Position numbers and translations under genes: made by a program. A DNA stretch of 64,000 bases from Massilia norwichensis. GTDB taxonomy: Bacteria; Pseudomonadota; Gammaproteobacteria; Burkholderiales; Burkholderiaceae_D. The notes under the pieces were generated by a model. It did no database searches and had not been told where the DNA came from. It saw only the letters and a program-made list of their open reading frames with translations. Numbering within the stretch: position 1 is the stretch's first letter; the number at the start of each line of letters is the position of its first letter. Location of the stretch: assembly GCF_024753245.1 (NCBI RefSeq), contig NZ_JANUGX010000010.1:62001-126000 (forward strand), written 5' to 3'. Below, piece by piece: positions 1 through 7,788 of this stretch.

Positions 1-767
1 TCGTGATCGGCACCAGCGCCGGCCCCTATGCCGACCAGGTCAAGTACGGCATCAAGCCCATCCTCGAACGCCAGGGCTACCAGGTCAAGGTGGTCGAGTT
101 CAACGACTACATCCAGCCGAACTTCGCGCTGGCCGAGGGTTCGCTGGACGCCAACGTGTTCCAGCACAGCGTCTACCTCAGGAAATTCTCCGCCGACCAC
201 AAACTGGCCCTGAGCGAGCTCGTAACCATCCCGACGGCGCCGATCGCCATCTACAGCCGGCGCCACCGCAGCCTCGACGAAGCGCGCGCCGGCAGCACCG
301 TGGCGCTGCCGAACGACCCCACCAACCAGGCACGCGCCCTGGTCATGCTCGAGCAGCTGGGCTGGATCAGGCTGAAGCCGAACACCGATCCGGTCAAGGC
401 CTCGGAGCGCGACATTGCCGCGAATCCGCGCGGCGTGAAGCTGCTGCCGCTGGAAGCCGCCCAGCTGCCGCGCGCGCTGCAGGACGCCGACTATGCCTTC
501 GTCAATGGGAACTATGCGCTGGCCTCGGGCCTGAAGCTGACCGATGCCCTGCGCACGGAAAACATCTCGCGCAACTACGTCAACCTGGTGGCGGTGCGCA
601 CGGCCGACCGCGACAAGCCCTTCGCGCGCGACCTGGCCGCGGCCTACCGCTCGCGCGAATTCCTGGCCTGGACCGTGCAGCACTGCCCGGGCTATGCCAA
701 GACCGACTACCAGCTGGCGCTGCTCTCGAACAAGCCGGAGGCGAACAAGCTCGAGGCGGCCCGATGA
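1..767 (+). CDS. MetQ/NlpA-family substrate-binding protein (5' partial)
   Basis: Periplasmic or lipoprotein substrate-binding component of the MetQ (D-methionine/NlpA) type. The frame is open from the window edge, so the signal or lipobox segment and true start lie outside; about 254 residues are visible. Family features are the PYADQVKYGIKPILE segment, the FNDYIQPNFALAEGSLDANV segment that lines the MetQ ligand pocket, VALPNDPTNQARAL and FVNGNYALASGL. The stop overlaps the next start (ATGA), so it is translationally coupled to a flavin monooxygenase and an Ssu-like ABC transporter. Family knowledge says MetQ proteins bind methionine. The context of sulfonate-type genes suggests an organosulfur ligand, but the exact ligand cannot be read from sequence. 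Confidence 0.9.
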   Translation, partial: VIGTSAGPYADQVKYGIKPILERQGYQVKVVEFNDYIQPNFALAEGSLDANVFQHSVYLRKFSADHKLALSELVTIPTAPIAIYSRRHRSLDEARAGSTVALPNDPTNQARALVMLEQLGWIRLKPNTDPVKASERDIAANPRGVKLLPLEAAQLPRALQDADYAFVNGNYALASGLKLTDALRTENISRNYVNLVAVRTADRDKPFARDLAAAYRSREFLAWTVQHCPGYAKTDYQLALLSNKPEANKLEAAR

Positions 768-2128
768 GCCCTCAGATCCGCTTCAACGCCTTCCAGATGA
801 ACACGGTGAGCCACCAGTCGCCGGGGCTCTGGACCCATCCGCGCGACACCAGCCACCGCTACAAGAGCGCCGAGCACTGGGTCGAGCTGGCGCGCCTGCT
901 GGAGCGCGGCGGCTTCGACGCGCTGTTCCTGGCCGACGTGCTGGGCGTGTACGACGTGTACGCCGGCAGCGCCGATGCGGCGCTGCGCCACGCGGTGCAG
1001 GCGCCGCTGAACGACCCGCTGGCGCTGGTCCCGCTGCTGGCCCACGCCACCCGCCACCTGGGCTTCGGGGTCACCGCCTCCCTCACCTACGAGCATCCTT
1101 ACACCTTCGCGCGGCGCATGTCGACGCTGGACCACCTGAGCGGCGGCCGGGTCGGCTGGAATATCGTCACCGGCTACCTCGACAGCGCCGCGCGCAACCT
1201 CGGCCTCAAGCAGCAGATCGCCCACGACGACCGCTACGACCTGGCCGACGAGTACCTGGATGTGGTCTACAAGCTGTGGGAGAAAAGCTGGGATGACGAT
1301 GCCGTCCTCGCCGACAAGGCCAGCGGCGTGTATGCCGACCCGGCGCGCGTGCACCCGATCCGCCATGAGGGCCGCCACTACACGGTACCGGGCATCCACC
1401 TGTGCGAGCCCTCGCCGCAGCGCACGCCCTTCCTCTACCAGGCCGGGACCTCGCCGCGCGGCCTCGCCTTCGCCGCCCGCCATGCGGAAGCCACCTTCGT
1501 CTGCGGGCCGAGCAAAAAGGTGGTCAAGCGCTACGTCGACCAGACCCGCGAAGCGGTGCGCGCCGCCGGCCGCGATCCGCAGGAGCTGCTGGTCTACGCC
1601 CAGGCCCTGATCGTCACCGCGCCCACCGCGGCGCTCGCGCGCGCCAAATACGGCGACTACCTGGACCACGTCGACATCGAAGCATCGCTGGCGCTGCTGT
1701 CCGGCTGGACCGGGGTCGACTTCTCGAAGCTGCCGCTGGACGCCACCGTCGACTACATCGAAACCGAAGCCGGCCGCAGCGCCCTGGCCTCGCTGTCCAG
1801 CGCCGATCCGGAGCGCAAGTGGACCGTGCGCGAGGCGGCCCGCTTCATCGGCCTGGGCGGACGCGGGCCCGTGCTGGTGGGCGACCCCGGCCAGGTCGCC
1901 GACCAGCTCGAAGCCTGGCAGGCGCAGACCGGCGCAGACGGCTTCAACCTGGCCTTTGCCGTCGCCCACGAATCGATGCGCGACGTGGTCGAACTGGTCG
2001 TGCCCGAGCTGCAGCGGCGCGGGCGCTATCGCAAGCACTACGAAGGCGGCACCCTGCGCGGCCAGCTGCTGGGCCGCGGCGACCGCCTGCCGGCCAGTCA
2101 TGCCGGCCGCCAGGTCAGCATCGCATGA
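764..2128 (+). CDS. LLM-class flavin-dependent monooxygenase (NtaA/SnaA/DszA family)
   Basis: 454-residue flavin-dependent monooxygenase of the bacterial-luciferase-like superfamily, NtaA/SnaA/DszA branch. These FMNH2-dependent enzymes open or desulfurise organosulfur or chelate substrates, using reduced flavin from a separate reductase. Family signatures are the N-terminal PGLWTHPRDTS and YKSAEHWVELARLLERGGFD, the ADVLGVYDVYAGS strand, the NIVTGYLDSAARNLG segment, and the C-terminal GADGFNLAF and VPELQRRGRYRKHYEGGTLRG. Length is normal for the branch. It overlaps its neighbours by 4 bases on both sides (ATGA), placing it in one operon with the MetQ-like protein and the SsuA/C/B-like transporter. 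No flavin reductase is in the visible operon. Substrate is unknown; sulfur scavenging is inferred from context. Confidence 0.9.
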   Translation: MSPQIRFNAFQMNTVSHQSPGLWTHPRDTSHRYKSAEHWVELARLLERGGFDALFLADVLGVYDVYAGSADAALRHAVQAPLNDPLALVPLLAHATRHLGFGVTASLTYEHPYTFARRMSTLDHLSGGRVGWNIVTGYLDSAARNLGLKQQIAHDDRYDLADEYLDVVYKLWEKSWDDDAVLADKASGVYADPARVHPIRHEGRHYTVPGIHLCEPSPQRTPFLYQAGTSPRGLAFAARHAEATFVCGPSKKVVKRYVDQTREAVRAAGRDPQELLVYAQALIVTAPTAALARAKYGDYLDHVDIEASLALLSGWTGVDFSKLPLDATVDYIETEAGRSALASLSSADPERKWTVREAARFIGLGGRGPVLVGDPGQVADQLEAWQAQTGADGFNLAFAVAHESMRDVVELVVPELQRRGRYRKHYEGGTLRGQLLGRGDRLPASHAGRQVSIA

Positions 2129-3153
2129 AGAACGACAAACCAGAAAGGATCACCGTGAAACGCAGGACCCTGCTCCAACTCGCCGCCGGCGCGGCTGCCG
2201 CCGGCATACTGCCTCGTACCGCCATCGCCGCCGCTGGCCAGTCCGCCGCCCCGCTCGAGGAACTGCGGCTCGACTACGCCTATTACTCCCCCACCAGCCT
2301 GGTGCTGCGCCGCTTCGGCTGGCTGGAACAGGAATTCAAGGCCGACGGTACGAACATCAAATGGGTGTTCAGCGCCGGCAGCAACCGCGCGCTGGAGTAC
2401 CTGAACGGGAACAGCATCGACATCGGCTCCTCGGCCGGCCTGGCAGCCTTGCTGGCACGCGCCAACGGCAATCCGATCCGCACGCCCTACATCTACTCGC
2501 GCCCCGAATGGACGGCGCTGGTGGTGCGCAAGGATTCCCCGATCCGCGGCCTGGCCGACCTGCGCGGCAAGAAGATCGCCGCCACCAAGGGCACCGATCC
2601 CTATCTGTTCCTGCTGCGCGCCCTGCAGGTGGCGGGCCTCAAACGCGCCGACATCGAGCACGTCAGCCTGCAGCACGCCGACGGCCGCGTCGCCCTCGAA
2701 CAGGGCAGGGTCGACGCCTGGGCCGGGCTCGACCCGCACATGGCCGCCAGCGAACTGGAAAGCGGATCGCGCCTGCTGTACCGGAACGTCGCCTTCAACA
2801 CCTATGGGTTCCTGAACGTACGCGAAGCCTTCCTGGCCAGCCACCCGCAGCAGCTGGCACGGGTGATCAAGGCCTACGAACGGGCACGCGCCTGGGTCCG
2901 CGCCAACCCCAGCGAGGCGGCGAGCATCCTGGCCGAGGAAGCCAAAGTCTCGCTGCCGGTGGCACTCCTGCAGATCAAGCTGCGCAGCGATTTCTCGCAG
3001 GCGCTGCCGGGCGCCCGCCACGTGAACGCCCTGCGCGCCGCCGCGCCCATCCTGCACGACGAGGCCCTGGTCAAGCCGGGCACGGACCTGAACCGGGTAG
3101 TGGCGGAGCTGGTCGACACGCGCTTCGCGCAAACCATCGTGGCGCGAGGCTGA
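2125..3153 (+). CDS. SsuA-like ABC transporter substrate-binding protein
   Basis: Binding protein of the nitrate/sulfonate/taurine (SsuA/TauA) family, 342 residues from ATG 2125, which overlaps the upstream stop. An internal GTG at 2155 has a better purine-rich site (AGAAAGG) and gives a protein starting at the RRTLLQLAAG signal; either start is possible. The signal sequence looks Tat-like (KRRTLLQLAAGAAAAG). Typical segments are LDYAYYSPTSLVLRRFGWLE, GSNRALEYLNGNSIDIGSS, VRKDSPIRGLADLRGKKIA and GRVDAWAGLDPHMAASE. It precedes a permease and an ATPase of the same transporter class. The likely ligand is an alkanesulfonate or similar organosulfur compound (family inference). Confidence 0.9.
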   Translation: MKNDKPERITVKRRTLLQLAAGAAAAGILPRTAIAAAGQSAAPLEELRLDYAYYSPTSLVLRRFGWLEQEFKADGTNIKWVFSAGSNRALEYLNGNSIDIGSSAGLAALLARANGNPIRTPYIYSRPEWTALVVRKDSPIRGLADLRGKKIAATKGTDPYLFLLRALQVAGLKRADIEHVSLQHADGRVALEQGRVDAWAGLDPHMAASELESGSRLLYRNVAFNTYGFLNVREAFLASHPQQLARVIKAYERARAWVRANPSEAASILAEEAKVSLPVALLQIKLRSDFSQALPGARHVNALRAAAPILHDEALVKPGTDLNRVVAELVDTRFAQTIVARG

Positions 3154-3157
3154 AGCC

Positions 3158-4003
3158 ATGACGACCCGTGTGCTCGATCTGACGCGCGCAACAAAGTGCG
3201 ATCCGGCCGGCGGCCGGCGCCTGCCGCCGCCGCTATTGCCGGCGTGGCTGGCCGCGCTGCTGCTGCCGGCCGTCGTTCTGGCCGGTCTCGAAGCGGCCGT
3301 GCGCGCCGGCGCCGTGCCGGCCAACCTGATGCCGCCGCCGTCCGAGGTGGCGCGCACGATCGTCGACCTGGCCGGCCATGGGCTGGCGGGCCATGCGACG
3401 GCCAGTAGCTTGCGCGTGCTGCTGGGCTTCCTCGGCGGCGCCGGTGCCGGCCTGCTGCTGGGCGCTGCGGTCGCCCTGCACCGCGGCGCGCGCGGCATGC
3501 TCGACCCCAGCCTGCAGGCGCTGCGTTCGATTCCCTCGCTGGCCTGGGTGCCGCTGCTGCTGCTCTGGTTCGGCATCGACGAGCTGCCCAAGCTGGTCCT
3601 GATCGGCATCGGCGCTTTCTTCCCGGTCTATACCGGCGTCACCTCGGGCTTTGCCGGCGTCGACCGCAAGCTGGTCGAGGTCGGCCTGCTGTACCGCCTG
3701 CCGCCGCCGGCACTGGTCGGCCGCGTGCTGCTGCCGGCGGCCCTGCCGGCGATCCTGACCGGACTGCGCAACGGCCTGTCGCTGGCCTGGATGTTCATGG
3801 TGGCGGCCGAACTGATCGCCGCATCGCGCGGCCTCGGCTACCTGCTGTCGGACGGACGCGAGACCAGCCGCGCCGACATCGTCCTGGCCGCGATCGTGCT
3901 GCTGGCGCTGCTCGGCAAGCTGAGCGACATGGCGATGCTGGCGCTGGAACGCCGCCTGCTTGCCTGGCGCGACACGCATCCCGATACCGGAGCACGCGCA
4001 TGA
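3158..4003 (+). CDS. SsuC-like ABC transporter permease
   Basis: 281-residue inner-membrane permease of the SsuC/TauC type with about six hydrophobic segments. The EAA-loop region covers LVEVGLLYRLPPPALVGRVL and LPAALPAILTGLRNGLSLAW, where the permease contacts its ATPase. The PSLAWVPLLLLWFGIDELPK segment is characteristic of nitrate/sulfonate-type permeases. It starts 4 bases after the SsuA-like gene and its stop overlaps the ATPase start (ATGA). The N-terminus carries a short polar cytoplasmic tail. Substrate is set by the binding protein and is inferred to be an organosulfur compound. Confidence 0.92.
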   Translation: MTTRVLDLTRATKCDPAGGRRLPPPLLPAWLAALLLPAVVLAGLEAAVRAGAVPANLMPPPSEVARTIVDLAGHGLAGHATASSLRVLLGFLGGAGAGLLLGAAVALHRGARGMLDPSLQALRSIPSLAWVPLLLLWFGIDELPKLVLIGIGAFFPVYTGVTSGFAGVDRKLVEVGLLYRLPPPALVGRVLLPAALPAILTGLRNGLSLAWMFMVAAELIAASRGLGYLLSDGRETSRADIVLAAIVLLALLGKLSDMAMLALERRLLAWRDTHPDTGARA

Positions 4004-4731
4004 GCTTTCTGGAGATCGAGGTCGAGGACAAGCGCTTCGGCACGCGCCAGGTGCTGCGCAAGCTGCGCCTGGCCGTGCAGGCCGGCGAGATCGTGAGCCT
4101 GCTGGGCGCCAGCGGCTGCGGCAAGAGTACCTTGTTGTCCATCGCTGCCGGCCTGGACCGGGCATGCACGGCGCGGGTCGGTCTCGACGGGCGCGAACTG
4201 CACGGACCGGACGCCGGCATCGGCTTCGTGTTCCAGGAGCCGCGCCTCTTTCCCTGGCTATCGGTGGCGGACAACATCAGCTTCGGCGCCGGCGTGCGCA
4301 ATGCGCCGGCGCAGGCGGTGGAGGCCTTGCTGGAAGAAGTCGGCCTGCCGGGCTATGCGCAGGCCCTGCCCAAGCAGTTGTCCGGCGGCCAGGCCCAGCG
4401 CGTGGCGATCGCGCGCGGCCTGTACACGCGGCCGCGCGTGCTGCTGCTGGACGAACCCTTTTCGGCGGTCGACGCCATCACCCGCATGAAGCTGCAGGAC
4501 CTGCTGGCGCGGGTGGCCGCGGAGCGCGGCCTGAGCGTGCTGCTGGTGACCCACGACGTCGACGAAGCGGTGCAGCTGTCCGACCGCGTGGTGCTGCTCG
4601 ACCGCCAGCCAGGGCCGGCGCGCGCCTCGCTGCCGATCGGCCTGCCGCGCCCGCGCACGCGCGGCGGGGCCGGCGCAGCGGCGCTGAAGCGCCAGATCCT
4701 GGCGCATTTCGACGTCGACCTGGCGGCATGA
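4000..4731 (+). CDS. SsuB-like ABC transporter ATP-binding protein
   Basis: 243-residue ATPase of the nitrate/sulfonate/taurine importer family. All motifs are intact: Walker A GASGCGKSTLLS (about residues 36-47), Q-loop FQEPRLFPW, signature LSGGQAQRVAIARGL, Walker B VLLLDEPF followed by D-loop SAVD, and the switch histidine in LVTHDVDEAV. It overlaps the permease gene by 4 bases and ends the operon; a convergent alcohol dehydrogenase stops 18 bases later. It energises uptake through the neighbouring SsuA/SsuC-like proteins. Confidence 0.93.
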   Translation: MSFLEIEVEDKRFGTRQVLRKLRLAVQAGEIVSLLGASGCGKSTLLSIAAGLDRACTARVGLDGRELHGPDAGIGFVFQEPRLFPWLSVADNISFGAGVRNAPAQAVEALLEEVGLPGYAQALPKQLSGGQAQRVAIARGLYTRPRVLLLDEPFSAVDAITRMKLQDLLARVAAERGLSVLLVTHDVDEAVQLSDRVVLLDRQPGPARASLPIGLPRPRTRGGAGAAALKRQILAHFDVDLAA

Positions 4732-4749
4732 AGCGCCAGCGCCGGCTTC

Positions 4750-5997
4750 TCAGGTCGGGGTGCCGGTCGCCGGCGGCACGCCTTCGCGCGAAGGAATCAG
4801 CTCCACCTTCAGCCAGCCCGGCCGGCGCAGGTCGAATTCCTTGTAGGCGTCGATCACCGACGCCATGCCCTCGCGCCTGGTGATGATGGCGGTCGGATCG
4901 AAAGCGCCGCTGCGCACCAGTTCGATCAGGTCGGGGATGTACTTGCGGTGGTTGCAGTTGCCCATGCGCACCGTCAAGTTCTTGTTCATCGCCGCGCCGA
5001 TCGGGAAGAAATTGTCGGTCGGCGGATAGACGCCGATGATCGAAAGGGTGCCGGCCTTGGCCAGCGCCTGCACCGCCCACTGCTGGGCCTGGGAAGGCGC
5101 CTGGCCCGGCACCCAGTTCTCGCCGTCCGGGTGCTGCACCGGCGCGATCTTCTCGAGTTCCTGCTTGAATTCGTCCTTCTTTTCCGCCGCATCCTTGGCC
5201 GCCGGGCCATGGTGCGGGCACTCGGCGTCCACGCCCACGGCATCGATCACGCAATCGACACCGATGCCGCCGGTCAGATCCTTCAGGGTCTGGACCGGGT
5301 CTTCCTCGTCGAAGTTGATGACCTCGGCGCCCTGGCGGCGCGCCATCTCGAGACGGTCGGGCAGGTTATCGACGGCGAACACGCGGCCGGCGCCCATCAG
5401 CTTGGCGGACGCGATGGCGAACTGGCCCACCGGGCCGCAGCCGAACACCGCCACCGAGTGGCCGTGCTTGATGTTGGCCAGGTCGGCGCCGAAGTAGGCG
5501 GTCGGGAAGATGTCGGACAGCAGGATGGCCTGGTCGTCCGTCACCTCGTCGGGCAGCTTGATCAGGTTGATGTTGGCGAAAGGCACGCGCGCCTTTTCCG
5601 CCTGCAGGCCGTTGAAGGGGCCGGTGTCCTTCGGTCCGCCGTAGAAGGCGGTGCCGGCGCTGGGGCCGTTCGGGTTGGCGTTGTCGCACTGCGCGTAATA
5701 GCCGGCGCGGCAGTACGAGCAATAGCCGCAGGCGATCGTCGACGGAATCACGACGCGGTCGCCCACCGACAGGTTGCGTACCTTGCTGCCGATCTGTTCG
5801 ACCACCCCGACCGCTTCGTGGCCGAGGATGGTGCCTTTTTGCATGCCGCTGAAAGTGCCGCGCACGAAGTGCAGGTCGGTGCCGCAGATGGCGCTGGTGG
5901 TGATGCGCACGATGGCGTCGCTGTCCTGTTCGATCTTCGGTTCGGGGACATCCTCGAGGCGGATGTCGCCGATGTCATGGAATACCACGGCTTTCAT
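4750..5997 (-). CDS. Zinc-dependent alcohol dehydrogenase (MDR family)
   Basis: Medium-chain zinc alcohol dehydrogenase, about 415 residues. The catalytic zinc ligand region CGTDLHFVRG, GHEAVGVVEQ, the structural zinc lobe with four cysteines (CGYCSYCRAGYYAQC) and the Rossmann segment FGCGPVGQFAIASAKLMGAG are present. A polar, Lys/Glu-rich insert of about 55 residues (around DAAEKKDEFKQELEKIAP) sits after the nucleotide-binding fold; it makes the protein longer than a classical ADH and resembles the glutathione-independent formaldehyde-dehydrogenase-like branch. Two adjacent ATGs (6000 and 5997) follow AAAGGAGC; 5997 gives better spacing and begins MKAVVFHDIGD. A still longer frame starts at 6015 but lacks a ribosome site. 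Substrate is unknown. Confidence 0.9.
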   Translation of the reverse strand: MKAVVFHDIGDIRLEDVPEPKIEQDSDAIVRITTSAICGTDLHFVRGTFSGMQKGTILGHEAVGVVEQIGSKVRNLSVGDRVVIPSTIACGYCSYCRAGYYAQCDNANPNGPSAGTAFYGGPKDTGPFNGLQAEKARVPFANINLIKLPDEVTDDQAILLSDIFPTAYFGADLANIKHGHSVAVFGCGPVGQFAIASAKLMGAGRVFAVDNLPDRLEMARRQGAEVINFDEEDPVQTLKDLTGGIGVDCVIDAVGVDAECPHHGPAAKDAAEKKDEFKQELEKIAPVQHPDGENWVPGQAPSQAQQWAVQALAKAGTLSIIGVYPPTDNFFPIGAAMNKNLTVRMGNCNHRKYIPDLIELVRSGAFDPTAIITRREGMASVIDAYKEFDLRRPGWLKVELIPSREGVPPATGTPT

Positions 5998-6069
5998 CAT
6001 GCTCCTTTCGGTCAACTGGCAGGGATAGGGTGGCTCAGCTTAGCACCGTGAATTTTCGACACCAACACC

Positions 6070-6101
6070 TTACCGGGCGTTATCAAACAGGCACCCGGTA
6101 A
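6070..6101. promoter_or_regulatory. Inverted repeat between divergent oxidoreductase genes
   Basis: TTACCGGG at 6070-6077 is mirrored by CCCGGTAA at 6094-6101 with a 16-base loop. It lies between the divergent alcohol dehydrogenase and FAD/Rieske oxidoreductase genes. It could be a dyad operator or a leader hairpin; nothing in the sequence tells which. Confidence 0.3.
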
Positions 6102-6225
6102 CACTGTTTTCCGGTGTCAACGCTGCGCCGCGGCAGCACGGATCTTGGGATGATCGGAGCGAACGCGGCCAGCCCGACAGCCTGTCCGCCCTGCAGCTAT
6201 CCGACATCGAAAGAAAGGCGCTCCC

Positions 6226-7734
6226 ATGGATACTTCCTCGCTCTGGAAAGGCACGGCGGCCAAGATGGCCTGCCTGCCGACCCTGCAAACCGACCTCAAG
6301 GTCGACGTCGCCATCGTCGGCGCCGGCATCACCGGCCTGACCGCCGCCATGCTGCTGGTCCAGGCCGGCAAGCGCGTGGCCGTGCTCGACGCCTATAAAG
6401 CCGGCGACGCCAGCACCGGCAACTCGACCGGCAACCTGTATGCGACCGTCGACCTCGGCCTGCACACCCTCGAGGAGCAGCACGGCCTGGAAGTGATGCG
6501 CCGGGTGGTCGAATCGCGCGCCGCCGCCATCGACCTGATCGAGGCCACGGTGGCGCGCCTGAACCTCGATTGCGGCTTCCAGCGCGTGCCCTGGCACCTG
6601 ATCGGCGTCGATGCCGCCCAGGTCGGCGAGGTCGAGAAGGAAGCGCTGGCGGCGATGCGCGCGCGCCTGCACGCCGACCTGCGCGACGATGCCCCGCTGC
6701 CGCTCGACGCCGCGAAGACCCTGCGGGTCGAGGACCAGGCCCAGTTCCAGCCGCTGGAATATGTGCGCCAGCTGGCCCAGCGCATCGGCGGCGAGGACTG
6801 CCTGATCTTCGAGAACACCCGCGTCACCGCGATCGACGACGAACCGGCCGTGGTCCATACCGAGCACGGCAAGGTCCAGTGTCAGCACATCGTCATCGCC
6901 ACCCACACGCCGATCGGCATCCACCTGGTGCAGTCGCAGCTGGAAGTGGTGCGCGAATACGGCATCGCCGCGCCCCTGCACGACAGCGTGCCCGAGCCGG
7001 GCGTGTACTGGTGCATCGGCCAGGAGCGCCATTCGGTGCGCACCTATGCCGCGCACGGCCGCACTTACCTGGCGGTGGTCGGCAGCGCTCACAAGCTGGG
7101 CGAGAAGGAAGTCGGCGGCGAGCGCTTCCAGGAGCTGGAACTGTTCGCGCGCGACCACTGGCCGATCGGACCGGTCGAGTACCGCTGGTCGGCCCAGCGC
7201 TACCGCGCCAAGGACAAGCTGCCCTACATCGGCCGTAACGTCGACGCGCAGAATACCTATATCGCCACCGGCTTTTCGGGCGACGGCCTGACCTACGGCA
7301 CCCTGGCCGGGATGATGCTGGCCGACGAGATCCTCGGCCGCGGCACCCCCTGGCGCGACCTGTACGCGGTCGACCGGCTGGCGCAGGCGCAGCGCCCTGA
7401 AGGCTTCGAGAAGGAGCGTACCGGCCCGGCCCAGCCCGACGCCGCGGCCCAGCTCGGCGCGGCCGAGTTGAACCAGCTGCAGGACCTGCCGCCCTGCCAG
7501 AGCCGCAAGATCGAGATCCAGGGCCAGCCGGTGGCGGTGTACCGCGCCGAGGACGGCCGGCTGCAGGCGGTGGCCGGCAAATGCTCGCACATGGGCTGCG
7601 AGATCAAGTGGAACGGTGCCGAGACCAGCTGGGACTGCGATTGCCATGGCAGCCGCTTCGCGCCCGACGGCCGGGTGCTGGAGGGCCCGGCCCTGGTGCC
7701 GCTGGCGGCAGCGAAGGTCGATCAGGGCGCTTGA
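6226..7734 (+). CDS. FAD-dependent oxidoreductase with C-terminal Rieske [2Fe-2S] domain
   Basis: 502 residues in two modules. Residues about 20-400 form a DAO-type FAD oxidoreductase: dinucleotide motif VDVAIVGAGITGLTAAMLL, STGNSTGNLYATVD after the fold, and the C-terminal FAD contact TGFSGDGLTYGTLAGMML. The last ~85 residues are a Rieske domain with CSHMGC and WDCDCHGSRF supplying the Cys-X-His and Cys-X2-His ligands of a [2Fe-2S] cluster, and a final GPALVPL loop. This fused architecture is known across proteobacteria (family knowledge); its physiological substrate is unsettled. It is cytoplasmic with no signal peptide, and divergent from the alcohol dehydrogenase. Confidence 0.9.
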   Translation: MDTSSLWKGTAAKMACLPTLQTDLKVDVAIVGAGITGLTAAMLLVQAGKRVAVLDAYKAGDASTGNSTGNLYATVDLGLHTLEEQHGLEVMRRVVESRAAAIDLIEATVARLNLDCGFQRVPWHLIGVDAAQVGEVEKEALAAMRARLHADLRDDAPLPLDAAKTLRVEDQAQFQPLEYVRQLAQRIGGEDCLIFENTRVTAIDDEPAVVHTEHGKVQCQHIVIATHTPIGIHLVQSQLEVVREYGIAAPLHDSVPEPGVYWCIGQERHSVRTYAAHGRTYLAVVGSAHKLGEKEVGGERFQELELFARDHWPIGPVEYRWSAQRYRAKDKLPYIGRNVDAQNTYIATGFSGDGLTYGTLAGMMLADEILGRGTPWRDLYAVDRLAQAQRPEGFEKERTGPAQPDAAAQLGAAELNQLQDLPPCQSRKIEIQGQPVAVYRAEDGRLQAVAGKCSHMGCEIKWNGAETSWDCDCHGSRFAPDGRVLEGPALVPLAAAKVDQGA

Positions 7735-7788
7735 TCCCGCTCACACGGATCGGCGCCACAGGAACTTCGCGCGGGTCGGCTCGTCCTA

